Source: Siphonodentalium dalli
Lineage: Eukaryota > Mollusca > Scaphopoda > Gadilida > Siphonodentaliidae
NCBI GenBank assembly: GCA_032622095.1
Contig: CP136064.1
Span: 48,244,073-48,308,072 of the forward strand
Reading direction: 5' to 3'
DNA: 64,000 nt
In this document: piece by piece, positions 34,983 through 48,314 of the stretch
Layout of the letters: every line of letters begins with the position of its first letter
How positions within the stretch are numbered: the first letter of the stretch is position 1
Notes under the pieces: model-generated
Seen by the model: the letters and a program-made list of their open reading frames with translations, nothing else
Told to the model about the DNA's origin: nothing
The model's database searches: none
Made by a program: the position numbers and the translations under genes

Positions 34983-36250
34983 CTAACCATATTTGGGGAT
35001 CAGAATTGTCTTCTCGTCTGGTTCGCTTCTCTCGTGTACACGGACACCCGTTCCGTTCATGTACATGTATGGTAGCTGGTCATCAACAGGGGAGCTTTCG
35101 TTCGACAGAATGATCGGCGCATGTCCATTCGTGAGCACCGCGCACTGCTTTACTCCGCCACAAGTGCACATCCTCAACGAACTCAGGGGTACCGATCCGT
35201 TATAAACTGAGTTCGGCAGCTCAAAGACGCCATTTTCGGAAACATGAGATTCATCTAAGTTATCACTAACGGACTCGGTCCCGCCAGAACTTTGGTCGCG
35301 ATGGTCGGTCGTTACCATGGTTACTGGGTCAGCGACTTCGGTCAATAACGCTTTAGGAGGTGAAGGTTTCTGTACATGTATTTTGTCAATAAGTTTGGGT
35401 CGGTCAACGACTTCCGTCATGGAAAGGTCACGAATATTCATTTCCCGCATATCTGTTTTGGTTGAACGGGCAACAACTTCAGCCGATGGAGATTGAACGT
35501 CATGATGATATTTCAGTTTCTGTACATGTATTTCATCAATACTTGTCGACCGGTCAATATGTGTCTCGAAAACATTTGAAATGCAATGTTTTACAACCGG
35601 GCTGTTTTCAACAATAGAGATATCGAGGTTCGTAGAATCAACTTTTTCAAACTTAAAATTATCATTGCCTTCTGGGCTTTCTGGAATTTTCACAGCATTT
35701 CCATTATGCAACATGTGGGCTGAGACACGATCAGCACCCCTCTCGTTATACTCTTTGGCAAGATTAGTGGCATAACTTGATATTGAAATGTCATTTTGAC
35801 TCGGTCGACCGTTTTGCAATGCACCGCTGTGGCTTGAAATCATACCCTTGATGCTCACTCGGTTCGATCGTTCGTGATTCTCTGCTTCACACCCAAGAGT
35901 AACATCGTGGAAGTCACAAACAGCATTGGCGAGATTATCGGTAACGGTATTCTCCTCTGCATGTCCAACTCTGTCTTCCTTGGTGTGTCCTGCAGCACAA
36001 CTGCTGGTCATTCGAGTTGCTCCAGCCGAAATCCTCGACTCACTCGCTTTCTTCAGCTCTTCCTCGATATGAACTTTCTTGTCAGGGCTTGCTGGGCTCG
36101 ATTCGCGAGACACGGAAGACTTTTTTAAAATAGGTTTCACACGCAACCGGACATCCTCGACTATAACAGGTACAGGCCCAACATCAGGGCTTAGGTCCCT
36201 TGATAACTTGAGAATTCCTACCGGTTTCGCCTGGGGTTCAGGCTGTGGAG
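34983..36250 (-). CDS. CBM20-domain gene, large second coding exon, copy 2
   Basis: Counterpart of 15,119-16,386 with the same acceptor (TTTCTTTCAG|CT at 36,251/36,250), the same overlapping stop/donor (TAG 34,983-34,985; donor after 34,988) and no frameshift. Seven base differences from copy 1: five change residues (Gly-Asp to Asp-Asn, Lys to Asn, Glu to Lys, Lys to Glu) and two are silent. Exon 1 is 48,315-48,717. Joined, the copy-2 protein would be 556 residues. Most likely the other allele of one gene. Confidence 0.8.
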
Positions 36251-39200
36251 CTGAAAGAAATAACATTAAAATAAAGGGTCGCCGACCAAAATGTCCCCCG
36301 ACGAAGGTGACATATTCTACAAACTGTAGAAGGAATTGATTACACAATATGATACAAAGTGTATGTTCACTAGATATGTTGCACATCTTCACTTTGTCGA
36401 GAAAGGGTCAATAACTCTAAAATAAAAAACAACACGTTTCTATGTCGAAAAATGGAAATAAATCCGCCAAAATTAATCCGACTGAACTCAAAATCGCAGG
36501 TGCGCATGCAGGTGCGCAGGTTCCCATGCTGTTTGACATATGTGCCAAGTTTAAACAAAATTGACTGGATAATGATGGAATACAGGCTCGGACAAATGAT
36601 GCGGCCCAGGATATACAAGAAAACCATAGTCATGCAGAAATGGTAACGCCACCAAGATCATATTATTAGCCATAAATTATAATATAAAATATATTGGTTA
36701 CATGAATGCACCGCCTCAGAATTCCGTTAAAACAACTAATCCTTCAAATTATTACAAAAAACTACGACTTATTACTGCTGAAGGGGTCACTCTCACACAA
36801 AAAAAGTGCTGAATGGTACACAGGATTGTCAAAATGTGCCGAAGGGTACACAGGGTTTGAAATGTCATTATAAAGGACATTCAGTCTTCGTATCTGCCAT
36901 GATTTCTGTCCGAGAATAATTGTTTACGTTCCAATGAATATTAAAATGTACTGACAACAAACTGCTAATGGGTGCCAGACTTTCATAAACACAGTTTATG
37001 TAATGGTGTTCGTGCCGATTACAAACCCTGTGTACCCTTCAGCACATTTTCAAACCCTGTGTACCCTTCAGCACTTTGTTGGTGAGAGTAACGCATTCAG
37101 CCTTATGCCTGCAGGTTTTTCATTCATCAAACCAGAAAGCTTCTAAATGCGGATCAAAATTGTGTTCATGCCATAAAATCTTCAAGTGTGCATGACCCAG
37201 CCATTGTTCATACCTAAACATCGAACGCAATTAACGCGTCATAATACGTGTAGTTATATACTGCAACTATAAGACATCCAGCGAACACACCCCCCCCCCC
37301 CGAAATGTGTTGTCCTGCGAGATTTCATATCGCTATAACTCAATTTGACACGGCCAGATTAGCTTTTCTACAATATCCTAAAACAATAAAGCTTCTCAAA
37401 TCATCGGCATAGTCAATAGAACTTTCACGAACTTGGGACATTCCAACTACAGCTTTTATCGGACTCGGGGTCGCAGTACAACTTTAACGCGTCCCAAAAT
37501 AACCGGAAAAACCAATTATCTATTTATAAAACCTACATAAGACCATGGATTTCTATAATTTGGCCAACAGTATATACACCGGTGGCGTTAATGATTATAA
37601 AAACGACAATAACTCAGCCAAAAATGAGTCCGACCGAACTCAAAATCGCAGGTGCATGCGCAGGTTCATATGATGGTTGATATATGTGCCAAGTTTAAAA
37701 AAAAACTAAACGAATGACAGAATACAGGCTCGGACAAAGTTCCGGATGCACACAAGGACGCACACACGGACGAGGGTCATTACTATATATAGTCCTCAGA
37801 CGGAATGTCGGGGGGGGGGCAAAAACTAACTCAATCCCCTCCACAATTTCGGAATATACATTAAAGGTACTCAATCCGATAAAACTCCTCTCAATTACTA
37901 TTTCAATGGCTTCGGGGGTCAAAAATATTTGATTCGAGTCGAGGAAGTCACCCATCAAAGCTCAGATTTGTTAGATATCGATTTTAGAAATCTATTATTT
38001 TTCATTATCGGGAATACTATCTGGCCCAGAACTCAGTCAAAATTGCGTTAAAATTACCACTTGATTTTAGAGTTATCCATCTTTGTCTGTTTGAATAGAT
38101 TTGGAGTACACATCCAGAGCAGATTACGGCAGTTATTAGTACTCATCTCGAGAACATAACAAATTTCAAAAATCAATATCTAATAACTCTGAGCTTTGTT
38201 TGATGGGTTCCTCGACTCGAATCAAATATTTTTTACCCCCAAAGCCAAAGAAATAGTAATATAGGACCCTCTGATCGGATTGTTGTTGTTGGAATCTGTT
38301 GAGATGGGGACCCTCTTTACGGATTGAGTACCTTTAATGGAAAGGCTATTTCTTGTATTAGATATCCAATCGGCAACTCGTCAGAGTAATGTCACAATCC
38401 GTCGTGTTGAAACATGAACTCTGAACATATATTATTATTGAGTTTGTGTTTGACATATAAGCCTTCAATCAACCACAGAGGGACTGGAAATGTTAAAGAA
38501 TATACTCATTTGTATTTGTAAAAAGCTAATTGAGTTGGGAAATCGCTAATACAACAGGAGTGCCCTCTGTGACTGATGTGGTAAGATCCACCATGCATAT
38601 CCAATGCATCATGCCAACGTGAGCCGTCATCGGATAAGCGCTGATTTGTGATCCGCGTATATATACAGAGAATGCAAGCTGATATGGGGAAGTTTTTTGG
38701 TTGCTTTCAGGGGTTGGTGGTCTCTATGTGCAGTGGAGTTATCTCCCCTTATGGTTAACCGTCTGTGTGGTCTTTCCTCCACCCATAAAACTGACAAGAG
38801 TCGTGATATGTCTAGCGACTGAAACGACGATAAACCACTGTTAACAAAAATAAACCAAACGAAACTAATCATGCAACTCGAACAGGCAGATGGTTGAAAT
38901 ATATTTTGTCACCGCCAATGGGGTGGCCGTGTATTTAGTCATTTCAGAGGAAGACACGCGTGCTCACGCCCAAGCCAAGATATACCGTGACGTCCCTAAG
39001 CTCGACGGTTATTTCGCGCTCCAGGTGTCTAATGTTTCGCTGATTCTTGGTATACATGGACCATGGGTGTTTTATTTACAGAAATGGGAATTTTTGGGAC
39101 GGATTAAAAGTCGAACTGCGACCCGGAGGCCGAGTCCGGTAAAAGGTGTAGTTGGGAATTCTGGTGAGATGCATGAGAAACCTTCAGTGATAAGCCGTAT

Positions 39201-40315
39201 ATAGTTGTTGTAATAATTTGAAGGATTAGTTGTTTTAACGGAATTATGAGTTGGTCATTCGTGAAACCAATATATTTTATATTCTATAATTACAATCATG
39301 GGTATATAATATATGATTTTGAGCGAGTTACCATTTCTGACATTGGTTTTCTTGTGATTATATAAGACAGCTATTGTTCAGCAGTCACGATGTATAAATC
39401 ATCAGCGATTGTGGGGATGGTGTGATAGTATACGTGCCTCTTCGCGAGAGCTATACCATTACCCCTTTACATGGGGTAAAGATTAGCACTCAAGTTTTAG
39501 TGTGCATCAAGGTTAGTCTGGTACACGCGTTCTCTTCAGACTCTTCTATATTATCTCGGATCACTTATTCACAAACGCTTATGAGGATATTCGTAGTCGA
39601 TAGTAATTCTAAGATAGGAGCATATTAACAATCACAATATATATTGAATATTACTCGTCTGGGGCGCCAATTTGGAAATATATACGAAAAATCAATGCAT
39701 TGTGTCTAACTATAGTCTCCCCTTAGACCTCTTGAAAGTCGCCGAATCCTTGTGATTTTCCTCGTTCCATATTGAGGATTATAATAAGCTTCAACGTCAC
39801 GAAATTGCGTGTTATTCATAGCCCATTATTGTCCTTTACTGCATGGGGCGGTCATCAAAATTTAGTATTTTCCTTTCATGCACTTCGATATGTAGAATCT
39901 GCCCATCACCACCGTAGCGGGTTGGTCCTAATTGCTACATTACACTGGAATTCTTACGTGTACGATACCATAATATATAGCTACATCATGTATGCTACTA
40001 TACTATGCATGTAACTATATATAGACAAAGATTTTCAAGTATAATATCCTTCTGATTGATAGCTAGAAACATGGCGTAAAGAATATACCTCTATGTAGTC
40101 TTGCTTGTCACTCGGAGGGGGGGGGGGGGGGCAGGTGTCTCTATAACTTCAAATTTCAAGCATGTTTTATGTATAGGCATTTAATTTTCAACTGTTAAAA
40201 TTCCTCGAATCTAATTCCGTGCATGGCATGTTAACTTTAACACCCCTCCCGACAAAACCTAAACTGATATAGTAATTTACATTAAACGTAGTACTTCGAT
40301 CTTTAGTAGAGACCT

Positions 40316-42170
40316 TTCGCAAAACTCACGTATACGATTACGGACACGGATAGAGTACTACGTCACCAACATTTGTGTACTTTCTAATCGTTGTCGTATT
40401 TTACTATCCGTAATAACGGTTACGATTTCATGGTTTCTAATAAGCTCAAATAACACCTGAAATTTATTTTCTGCAATATATCACTTTACTCCGTTCGAGA
40501 CTGTATATGTATATCATGTAAACCATCCAGTTGTATTGAGCTACGACCTCGGTGTGCTGTTAAGATTGGCAATCATTCTACTCGTCGTCGTGAATCTCGA
40601 GCTTCCCACAAAATAAGATCGCTATTCACAACGGATAGTCATCGCTACAAAACTTTGCAGTAATATATAAGTGCACTATGAAACCAGACGCCAATAAAAA
40701 CACAGCTGACATGGATTTGGTGTTACTAAAAGAATAGTTGGCACACCCACCAACATCACCAAAGCTCAGCAGTCTCTGTTAGGTTTGTTCTTTGCATTTA
40801 TTTTAAATTTAAAAAACACAACTCGCACAAATGCGGCATTTAAAGGTACGGTTGGCCTTGGCGGTGGGTATCCTGTGAAAATATTTCCACCCGTCAAAAA
40901 CCGCCACAAACAGAAAGAACATCAAAATGTAGACAGACTTTGTCCGTATACAAATAAGAAATATCGCATAAACAGTATGTTATTGTCAAATGTTTTACAA
41001 TTGTTATGTAAACAAAAGCATAAAAAGTTACTTTTCTGGTGTTTGTTTAGATTATGATGGTAAACATAAAGAGCGTTCTTTGTTGGTGAATTCCTGATAT
41101 GGAACTAATAAAGAGCGGTTATGCCATTTGTGTGTGATTAGCCAGTAGCATTGTGCTGTCTTCTGTAACACAATCAGGCTCTTGCTTAGGTAAAATATAG
41201 TAGGTCTTTGTGGTAACATGCTGTTTACGTGATGGTCATGGTATATGTGAACGAAACTGTATGCGTTTTAATGTTTTTCTGTTTACGGTGATTAGAACAA
41301 ATATGAATATTTTCGACAACTAAGGCCTCACGTGCCTTTAAAGGTACTCAATCCGATTAGATGTCCCCATATCATCAGATTCCAACAACAACATTTTTTT
41401 TTTTGGAAATACCACTTCTGTTATCAGAATCGAGTAATTGCCCAAAATTAATGCTGACCACAGTCAACTATAGTATAAAATTGCCCAAAACCTGTTATTT
41501 ATCAATATTTTGTTCAACGAAATTTTGCCGGTTTGTCAAATATCTGACACAAAAAAGCCATTTGATGCACATCGCTTCTACCGTGTCGATTTTGTTTCGA
41601 GTTGGTAGTACCAAATCAGAAGTGATGCACATCAGCGAGCACATCAACCTTATGTCGGATTTCCTAAACCCAAAGAGGTGATAGGCCTGTGCAGCCGAAA
41701 TCACATTGAAATCAAATTGCGGACTGGAAGGGTCTTGAAGTGGTGGAGTCGTGATTGATGTGAGGTCTAAATTCAGGAACCCCTCTTCCCCCATCAGCAT
41801 AACGTCTATCAGGTCATCCATGATAACAACGAACTGAATTTCCACCACATATGACCTGACATTTTTACCTGTATTGCCATAATACATCACGAGAATCCCG
41901 GGTCGTAGGTTGTGACTGGTCGAATAATTGACAATAAACAGGTCATGATTATCGCATTGTTGCAAATGAGACGATAAGTGAAGTATTAAGGGACTGTATA
42001 CCAAACACGCGCTTTAAGTTCTAAAAGTGGTACGAAATAATGATGATACGTGTTCGTCAAAACTCTTACGCGTGGTCGTTTTGCGAAAGGACTTTTTGGC
42101 CATACGGATAGACTTACGAATAGCTACCCGTATTCGTAATCGTAAACGCGAGGATGAGAAAGGTCTCTAG
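40316..42170. mobile_element. TA-target TIR element with internal AGGTACGG MITE
   Basis: Same element as 20,435-21,807, enlarged by the MITE at 40,844-41,337. The right end abuts a second, inverted member of the family at 42,171-42,172. Confidence 0.75.
40844..41337. mobile_element. AGGTACGG-family TTAA MITE, present only in copy 2
   Basis: 494 bp with TTAA at 40,840-40,843 and 41,338-41,341. The empty site in copy 1 is TTAA 20,969-20,972. The target TTAA is the left flank of a resident AGGTACTC-type element, whose sequence resumes at 41,342. Confidence 0.9.
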
Positions 42171-42172
42171 TA

Positions 42173-44049
42173 GAGACCTTTCGCATCCTCACGTTTACAC
42201 TTTTTTACAACTCAAAGCGTGTGTTTGGTTACAGTCCCTTAATACTTCAATTAGCGTCTCATTTGCAACAATGCGATAATCATGACCTGTTTATATTGTC
42301 AATAATTCGACCAGTCACAACGTACGACCAGGGATTCTCGTGATATATTGTGGCAATACAGGTATAAATGCCAGGTCATATATATGTGGTGGAAATTCAG
42401 TTCGTTGTTATCATGGATGACCTGATAGGCGTTATGCTGATGGTTCCTAAAGTTTGACCTCACATCAACCAGGACGCCACCACTTCAAGACCATTTCAGT
42501 CCGCAATTTCATTTCAATGCGATTTCGGCAGGAAGACAGTCTAGCCAGATTATGCCACCCCCCACAATTTACGACAGAATTATCCATAATTGTCATCATT
42601 ATTATGTAATATGTATGTGCAAGGACGTGGCTAGAGGGTTTCCGTTGGGGGTGTGCACACGACTACGGGAAATAAACCAGGTCCCACCGGGCCGACCATG
42701 GTTGTTCGGCCCGGTGTGAGAAAATTCAAAATTGTGAAATCTAAACAAGAAAATCGCAAAATCCTAGCATCTAGACTGACCTCAAGCTTTCCTAGTGTTG
42801 GAAATTTCAAACCTCATACTCTCCCTTAGTTTGGAAATTTTCAGTCAACGATTTTAACCAAATGTAGTAAAACATTGTTTTCTTAAACTCATTAGCAGTT
42901 TTTTATTGGCCACGGGGAGGGACCAGGACACACCGGGCGAAAGTTTTTTTTAAACGTGAACAAGAAAATCGCAAAATCCTGGCATTTAGACTAGCCTCAA
43001 GCATTCATAGAGTTGGAAATTTCCAACTGATGACAATTGCAGTGTCAATTTTGACCAAATGTAGGACAATATTATTTTCTTAAATTAACTAGAAGTTTTT
43101 GACTGGACACAGGGGGGGGGGGGGGACCAGGACACAAGCTTTCCAAGTGTTGGAAATTTCCAACCTGACACCCCTAAGGTTGAAAATTTCTAACTGATGG
43201 CCATTTCAGTCCAAAAATTTTTATCAAAAGAAGGAAAATATGCAAATATTGGTCCAAAAACAATAAATTCCTCACAATAAGTTGTTTGAAAATCAAACTA
43301 CAAGAACATTTTCAACCTATTGTTGGTGTAAAATTTCCAACTAATGTTGTGTCAGGTATGAAATTTCCAACTGTTGAAAATTTTGACAAAAGTTGGAGGG
43401 TGAGACACCCCCAACCCCCAACCCATGTCGCCACGTCTCTGTGTATGTGTATTGGAAATCAAATATCCTATCCTATCCAGGCATATCACCTCTTTGGGTT
43501 TAGGAAATCAGACATAAGGTTGCTGTGCTCGCTGATGTGCATCACTTCTGATTTGGTCCTATCAAATCGAAACGAAGTCGACACGGTGATGTCGGTGGTT
43601 GTGCCAAATATTCTTTTAGTACCACCAAATCCATGTCAGTCGTGTATTTTTGGCGACTGGTTTCATAGTGCACTTCTATATATTACTGCAAAGTGTTGTG
43701 TCGCAGCCAGCGATTACTATCCGTTGTGAATAGCGATCTTATTTCGCGGGAAGCTCGAGATTCACGACGACGAGTAGAGTGATTGCCAATCTAAAATGCA
43801 CACAGAGGTCGTAGCTCAATACAACTGGATGGTTTACATGATATACATATACAGTCTCGAACGGAGTAAAGTGATATATTGCAGAAAATAAATTTCAGGT
43901 GTTATTTGAGCTTATTAGAAACCATGAAATCGTAACCGTTATTGCGGATAGTAAAATACGACAACGATTAGAAAGTACACAAATGTTGGTGACGTAGTAC
44001 CCTATCCGTATCCGTAATCGTAAACGTGAGTTTTGCGAAAGGTCTCTAG
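42173..44049. mobile_element. second TA-target TIR element, inverted, present only in copy 2
   Basis: Starts with the right-end TIR sequence (GAGACCTTTCGCATCCTCACG type) and ends with the left-end sequence (GTGAGTTTTGCGAAAGGTCTC), so it is the neighbour element in reverse orientation and clearly diverged from it. About 900 bp of TTGGAAATTTCC-family sequence (about 42,560-43,470) is inserted inside. Copy 1 has no counterpart: there the sequence after the first element goes straight to ACGATATCAACC. Confidence 0.75.
42600..43470. repeat. TTGGAAATTTCC-family, longest stretch in the window
   Basis: Several successive blocks of GTTGGAAATTTC/AAACCT, CTCAAGC-TTTCC and GAAAATCGCAAAATCCT, with two poly-G/GGGACCAGGACAC segments, ending ...GTGAGACACCCCCAACCCCC. 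It looks like two or more partial copies in tandem inside the inverted TIR element. No coding frame. Confidence 0.65.
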
Positions 44050-45063
44050 TAACGATATCAACCGACAAGATCGCCAAATCTCCGGTTATAGGCATATAGA
44101 GCGCGCTCCCAACAGTCGTTCAATTTATAATGGAGCTTTCCACAGAGGCCAAACCCACAGCGGTAGTACCGCCCACTGGTTACAAGACTTTATCCATATA
44201 AATATTGTCTGTTACCCAAGATCGACTTCCGAAGTGAACACATCAGCACTTACCCTTGTTATGTATATAGCTGAAACAGACTCAACGAGTCAAGTATATT
44301 ATTCGTGCAAATTTTAATCTATTAAACAGTTTGATTTTTTTTTTAATTATTTAAATTCATATTTTTAGATTGAACTCTGATTGAACAACTCAGTTGTTCA
44401 GAAAAAAAAATAATGAATGGTTTTTTAATTAAATATTTTTTTTTTAATTAAATTAAAAAAAAAAATCTAAGTTTATAATTTTCTATTTAGATTATTAGAT
44501 TGAAACTTTAAAAAAAGAATTCAATTTAGATTTTTTTTTTAATTTAATTTTTAAATTTTAAATTTTCATTTTAGATTTTTAGATTAAAACTTCTTGCTCA
44601 GACATTTAAAATTTTGAAAAACAAATGAAATAAAAATGTACTAATTTGTTTAAAAAATTTAATTAGTAAAAATAAGGCCGTTATAAAATCTGCATGGGTA
44701 CCCCGAGGCACCACACGAAATTTGGTTGAAATCGGTCAAGGGCTCTGGAAGAAAAATCACGAACAGACCAGGACAGACACAGATCCCCGAACTCTTTATT
44801 ATATCTAAAGCCGAGAACACACATTCGTTTTTCCGCTAAATATGTAAATTATGACAAATGGTTATGACATGCTAAATGAAAAACATTGTTATAATCACGC
44901 ATACATTTATATTTTATAACATCATGGCGCAAATATAAATCTCAGTATATTATGAATTGACAACAATTTTTTTTTTTTTAATATAGCCAATTTAACACTG
45001 AATGTATGCATGGATATCACAATTAGGGTGAAAAAGGATGGCAGCAGAATTTTCAATGCAGCC

Positions 45064-45198
45064 ATTGGCCGGCTCAGTCGCTGATTGGTCGAAAATATCC
45101 TCTAATAATTATTTGATTGACATCTGTGGAAAGGTCCATTATCCGACCAATCCGAAATACGCCGCATATATAAGTTAATACAATTGCAGAAACGTTAG
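45064..45198 (+). promoter_or_regulatory. candidate core promoter, copy 2
   Basis: Same ATTGG, ATTGG, CCAAT and TATATAA (45,167-45,173) series as at 22,811-22,945, with no difference noticed across the boxes. Confidence 0.4.
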
Positions 45199-45605
45199 GG
45201 CAAAACTCCCGAGGATATTAGTTAAATCCATCGCAGAAGGAGACCATGGTCGTGTTCAGTCAACGGTTGGAAAACCAATGGGGTGCTTCAAGTCCATCAA
45301 GTTGAAATGGGTTAAGATATCACGCTATCCATGCAGCCAATGAACGCGTGGGTCGGACCGACCACATGGTACAACTCAGGTGTCTTGATCCAATTTCGGG
45401 TTAATCCATTCTTATCAGAGGTGATATTTTGGACTCGGTCATGTTTTAAGTCGGATAATAGCTTCAAAGTGTACATTATTTCAGGCGGTAAAATCGGTCC
45501 TTCGCTGACATCGATCCATTCGCTGAAATCGGTCTATTTGCTGAAATAATGCACAGTTTTCAGGCATTATCCTATACTTAATGCGTTATTGTGTAACAAT
45601 TACAG

Positions 45606-45853
45606 GAAGCGCTCGGTGGTTCGGAATTACAACAAAGAGATATCACAAGTCAACTGCGGCGATACATTTCTGGCACGAGACCATCCTAATTACCGAGTAC
45701 GCAACGCCGACAAACTTGCGTGTAACCGGCGTGAACTCCACGTGCGAGACCTCGTTACAGGACATGACTACGTTCCCGCCGATGTCGTGTACTCTACGGG
45801 GAGACCTCATTTCAGAACATGACTACGTGTTCACTTTGGCCCATCTACCATAA
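45606..45853 (+). other. candidate coding exon, unknown product, copy 2
   Basis: Counterpart of 23,353-23,600 with a single substitution (TCC/TCT in one frame, Pro/Leu in the other). Confidence 0.25.
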
Positions 45854-47938
45854 TGTCAGCAAGGTTGCAGACGTGTGCTTATAATCACGTGATGTAAATA
45901 TAGGAACCTCCAAAGCTCGCCGGCATGCAGATTTGACGATTCGTTTGGCTAATGGTAGATTGTTTCGCCTTTGACTTCAGGGCCGTAAATTATGGGGTGG
46001 TGGCACCCCCCCCCCCCCCCCCAATAATCCAGGTAGTGCTTAAGTCGCGCAGTTGTCTGGTAAAATACCGTAAATACATTGTAACTTTGATCATATATGA
46101 AGAGTGTGTTGCTATTAATGTCAGGTAATGTCAAGGTATATTGCCTGACATAATTGTAAAATAGTATATGACTGGAGTTAATGTATAAACCAAAGTGGCC
46201 AACAAAGACATAAATAGTATACGTAAAAATTAGCAGCCGGTTAGTATTAATTAATTGGCTCTATATGTGTTGTCCAGTTCTAAATTGTTTTGCTGGGCAG
46301 TCTTCTCAAATTGTTTTTATGCAATTCTTACTGCCCTATACCAATGTACAATTCACCATGAATGACTTTAGATTCGGTGTAAATTCCAAGAATGTCCACT
46401 GGAATGTCCATTGTGAGTTATTCTCTGTGGTGAGTACACATGCATTGTTTTATATCCTCGAACTGAGGTGGTCTTCGATTATTGTCTTCAGTATATTTGT
46501 CCTGAATTATATAACGTGAGGCAATTTGATGGGTTCGTCGGGCAAGGACACGTTTACACCCCCCCCCTAAAATTTTGGGGATGCTATACGGGCCTGTTGT
46601 CTTCTCTACATATTGCAGTGTTATACACTGCATGCACTGTGGATTATATTCCCATGGAATTTATATAGTCTGTGTGGCATAATGTTGTCACAGACGCTCG
46701 TCAGCCTCGTCTGTATATTGGTTTAATCGGAATTTAACTTCGTGGGATATATAGGATGACACACTTAATTGCATGCGGGTGAATGCAGTTATTCCACTAT
46801 ATGCATTATAGGTCGCCATAATCATATGATCCATTATATATATACAACGCGAACTCTGTCCTTTATATTGTATCTCAGGTATGTGATTGTTTCGCTTTCT
46901 GAATGACCATGCAGTGGTTGTAATATCTCTGTATTATCTTTGATAATTTTGTTGACACTACACTAATCACTGCAAAAATTTAGTCCAAGTGTATGCTTGT
47001 AAAAATGTCCCCATGATGGTGAATACATAATGGTGTCAAGTCTCAAAAGAATGGACTGGAAGTTGGCGAAAATATGTGCACAATACACTGACCGTGTGTA
47101 TATATCACATATGTATTTACGCAGAATAAACAATATTGACGTTCAATTAGTATTAGTTAACAACTAATGGCCAAGGGCAAGTGGTCGCTTCCGGTGATTT
47201 CTTCTCTACGGTGTGATTAACGAATATAAAGCAAATACATCGCGCGAATATTCGATCTTGGATTCTGTACATTAGACTAATTATTGGAAGACATATGTTG
47301 GAATAGTTTGTTCATTGATCGATAAAATGCTCGCAAATTCAGCGTGACCTCCCTTGGTTCGCGAATGGAAACTAGAGAAAGGCCACAAAGTATACTATAG
47401 TGCATGTATACTAAGACAAATATACAGTGCAATCATATATAAACCTGAGGGTTATACGCGCCATGCATATATCAATACACGAATCATCTCTCGATTTGAG
47501 AAAAGGATCCTGTATATACGCAGTATATTTACTACCGATACATGTGCAGATGCTTGAAATATCGTGTCGAATTAATGGCGCCGTTCCAAATCTCATAAAT
47601 AAAGAAACAGCTCAGTCTGTGGTTGCCACAAATATGTGGTTGACGAGCCATGGTTCCGAAAAATGGTTTTGGAGCGATTCACATTCCCTTTCGCTTCCTG
47701 TGTACCCGTGCACAGCGGTCTGTATATATATAATCTTCTATGTGCGCTATATGACTAGGCAGTATAGCGTGACCCCACCCCCTGACAGAAACGTCTCGCG
47801 CGCCGTTGGAAAGCACATCAATATATACCGGAGACTTGTCTATATGTATAAATGATGTCGTCTTCATTGAGACATCCGTCGAATTTAACGCTCCGGGTGT
47901 TGTATTGAGTCACCAACCTAGCTGCTTGCACCCCGTTA

Positions 47939-48038
47939 CCACAGGCCCCTGTGGGAAATTACTAAAATACCAATATAGACTATACCAGTGGTATAGTCTA
48001 CATTGGTATTTTAGTAATTTTCCCAAGGGGCCTGTGCT
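47939..48038. mobile_element. 100 bp foldback insertion with CGTTA duplication
   Basis: Almost entirely a hairpin: ACAGGCCCCTGTGGGAAATT and complement, GGTATAGTCTA at the loop. CGTTA flanks both sides (47,934-47,938; 48,039-48,043), and copy 1 has a single CGTTA at the empty site. Very recent or polymorphic. Confidence 0.9.
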
Positions 48039-48080
48039 CGTTACTGACAACTAAATCGCTTGACGCGCCATATATATATA

Positions 48081-48284
48081 CAGTAATGCCCTAAATATTC
48101 GACTCCTTAGCCACAGCATGCAGAATTATGGGTAATTTTTCAGGATTTAGTCGGAAATATGGCTTGTTGCCATTCATCGGAAAGCTCTGTGATGAATGTC
48201 ATCAAGCCATATTTCCGACTAAATCCTGAAAAATTACCCATAATTCTGCTGTGGTTAAGGGGTCGATTATTTAGGGCATTACTG
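48081..48284. mobile_element. 204 bp MITE, CAGTAATGCCC termini, TA target
   Basis: Inverted ends CAGTAATGCCCTAAATA with long inner arms (GGAAATATGGCTTG and complement). TA on both sides, absent from copy 1. Termini and TA target fit Tc1/mariner/pogo-type MITEs. Its right end lies about 29 bp inside intron 1, next to the exon 1 donor at 48,314. Confidence 0.85.
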
Positions 48285-48314
48285 TACATATGATCCTATG
48301 AGCTAACGACATAC

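Larger units (their letters stand above)
36251..48314 (-). other. intron 1 of the CBM20-domain gene, copy 2
   Basis: 12.1 kb, phase 1, donor CCAG|GTATGT at 48,315/48,314. About 2 kb longer than in copy 1 because of transposon insertions. The AGGTACTC MITE is at 37,865-38,333. Confidence 0.75.
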
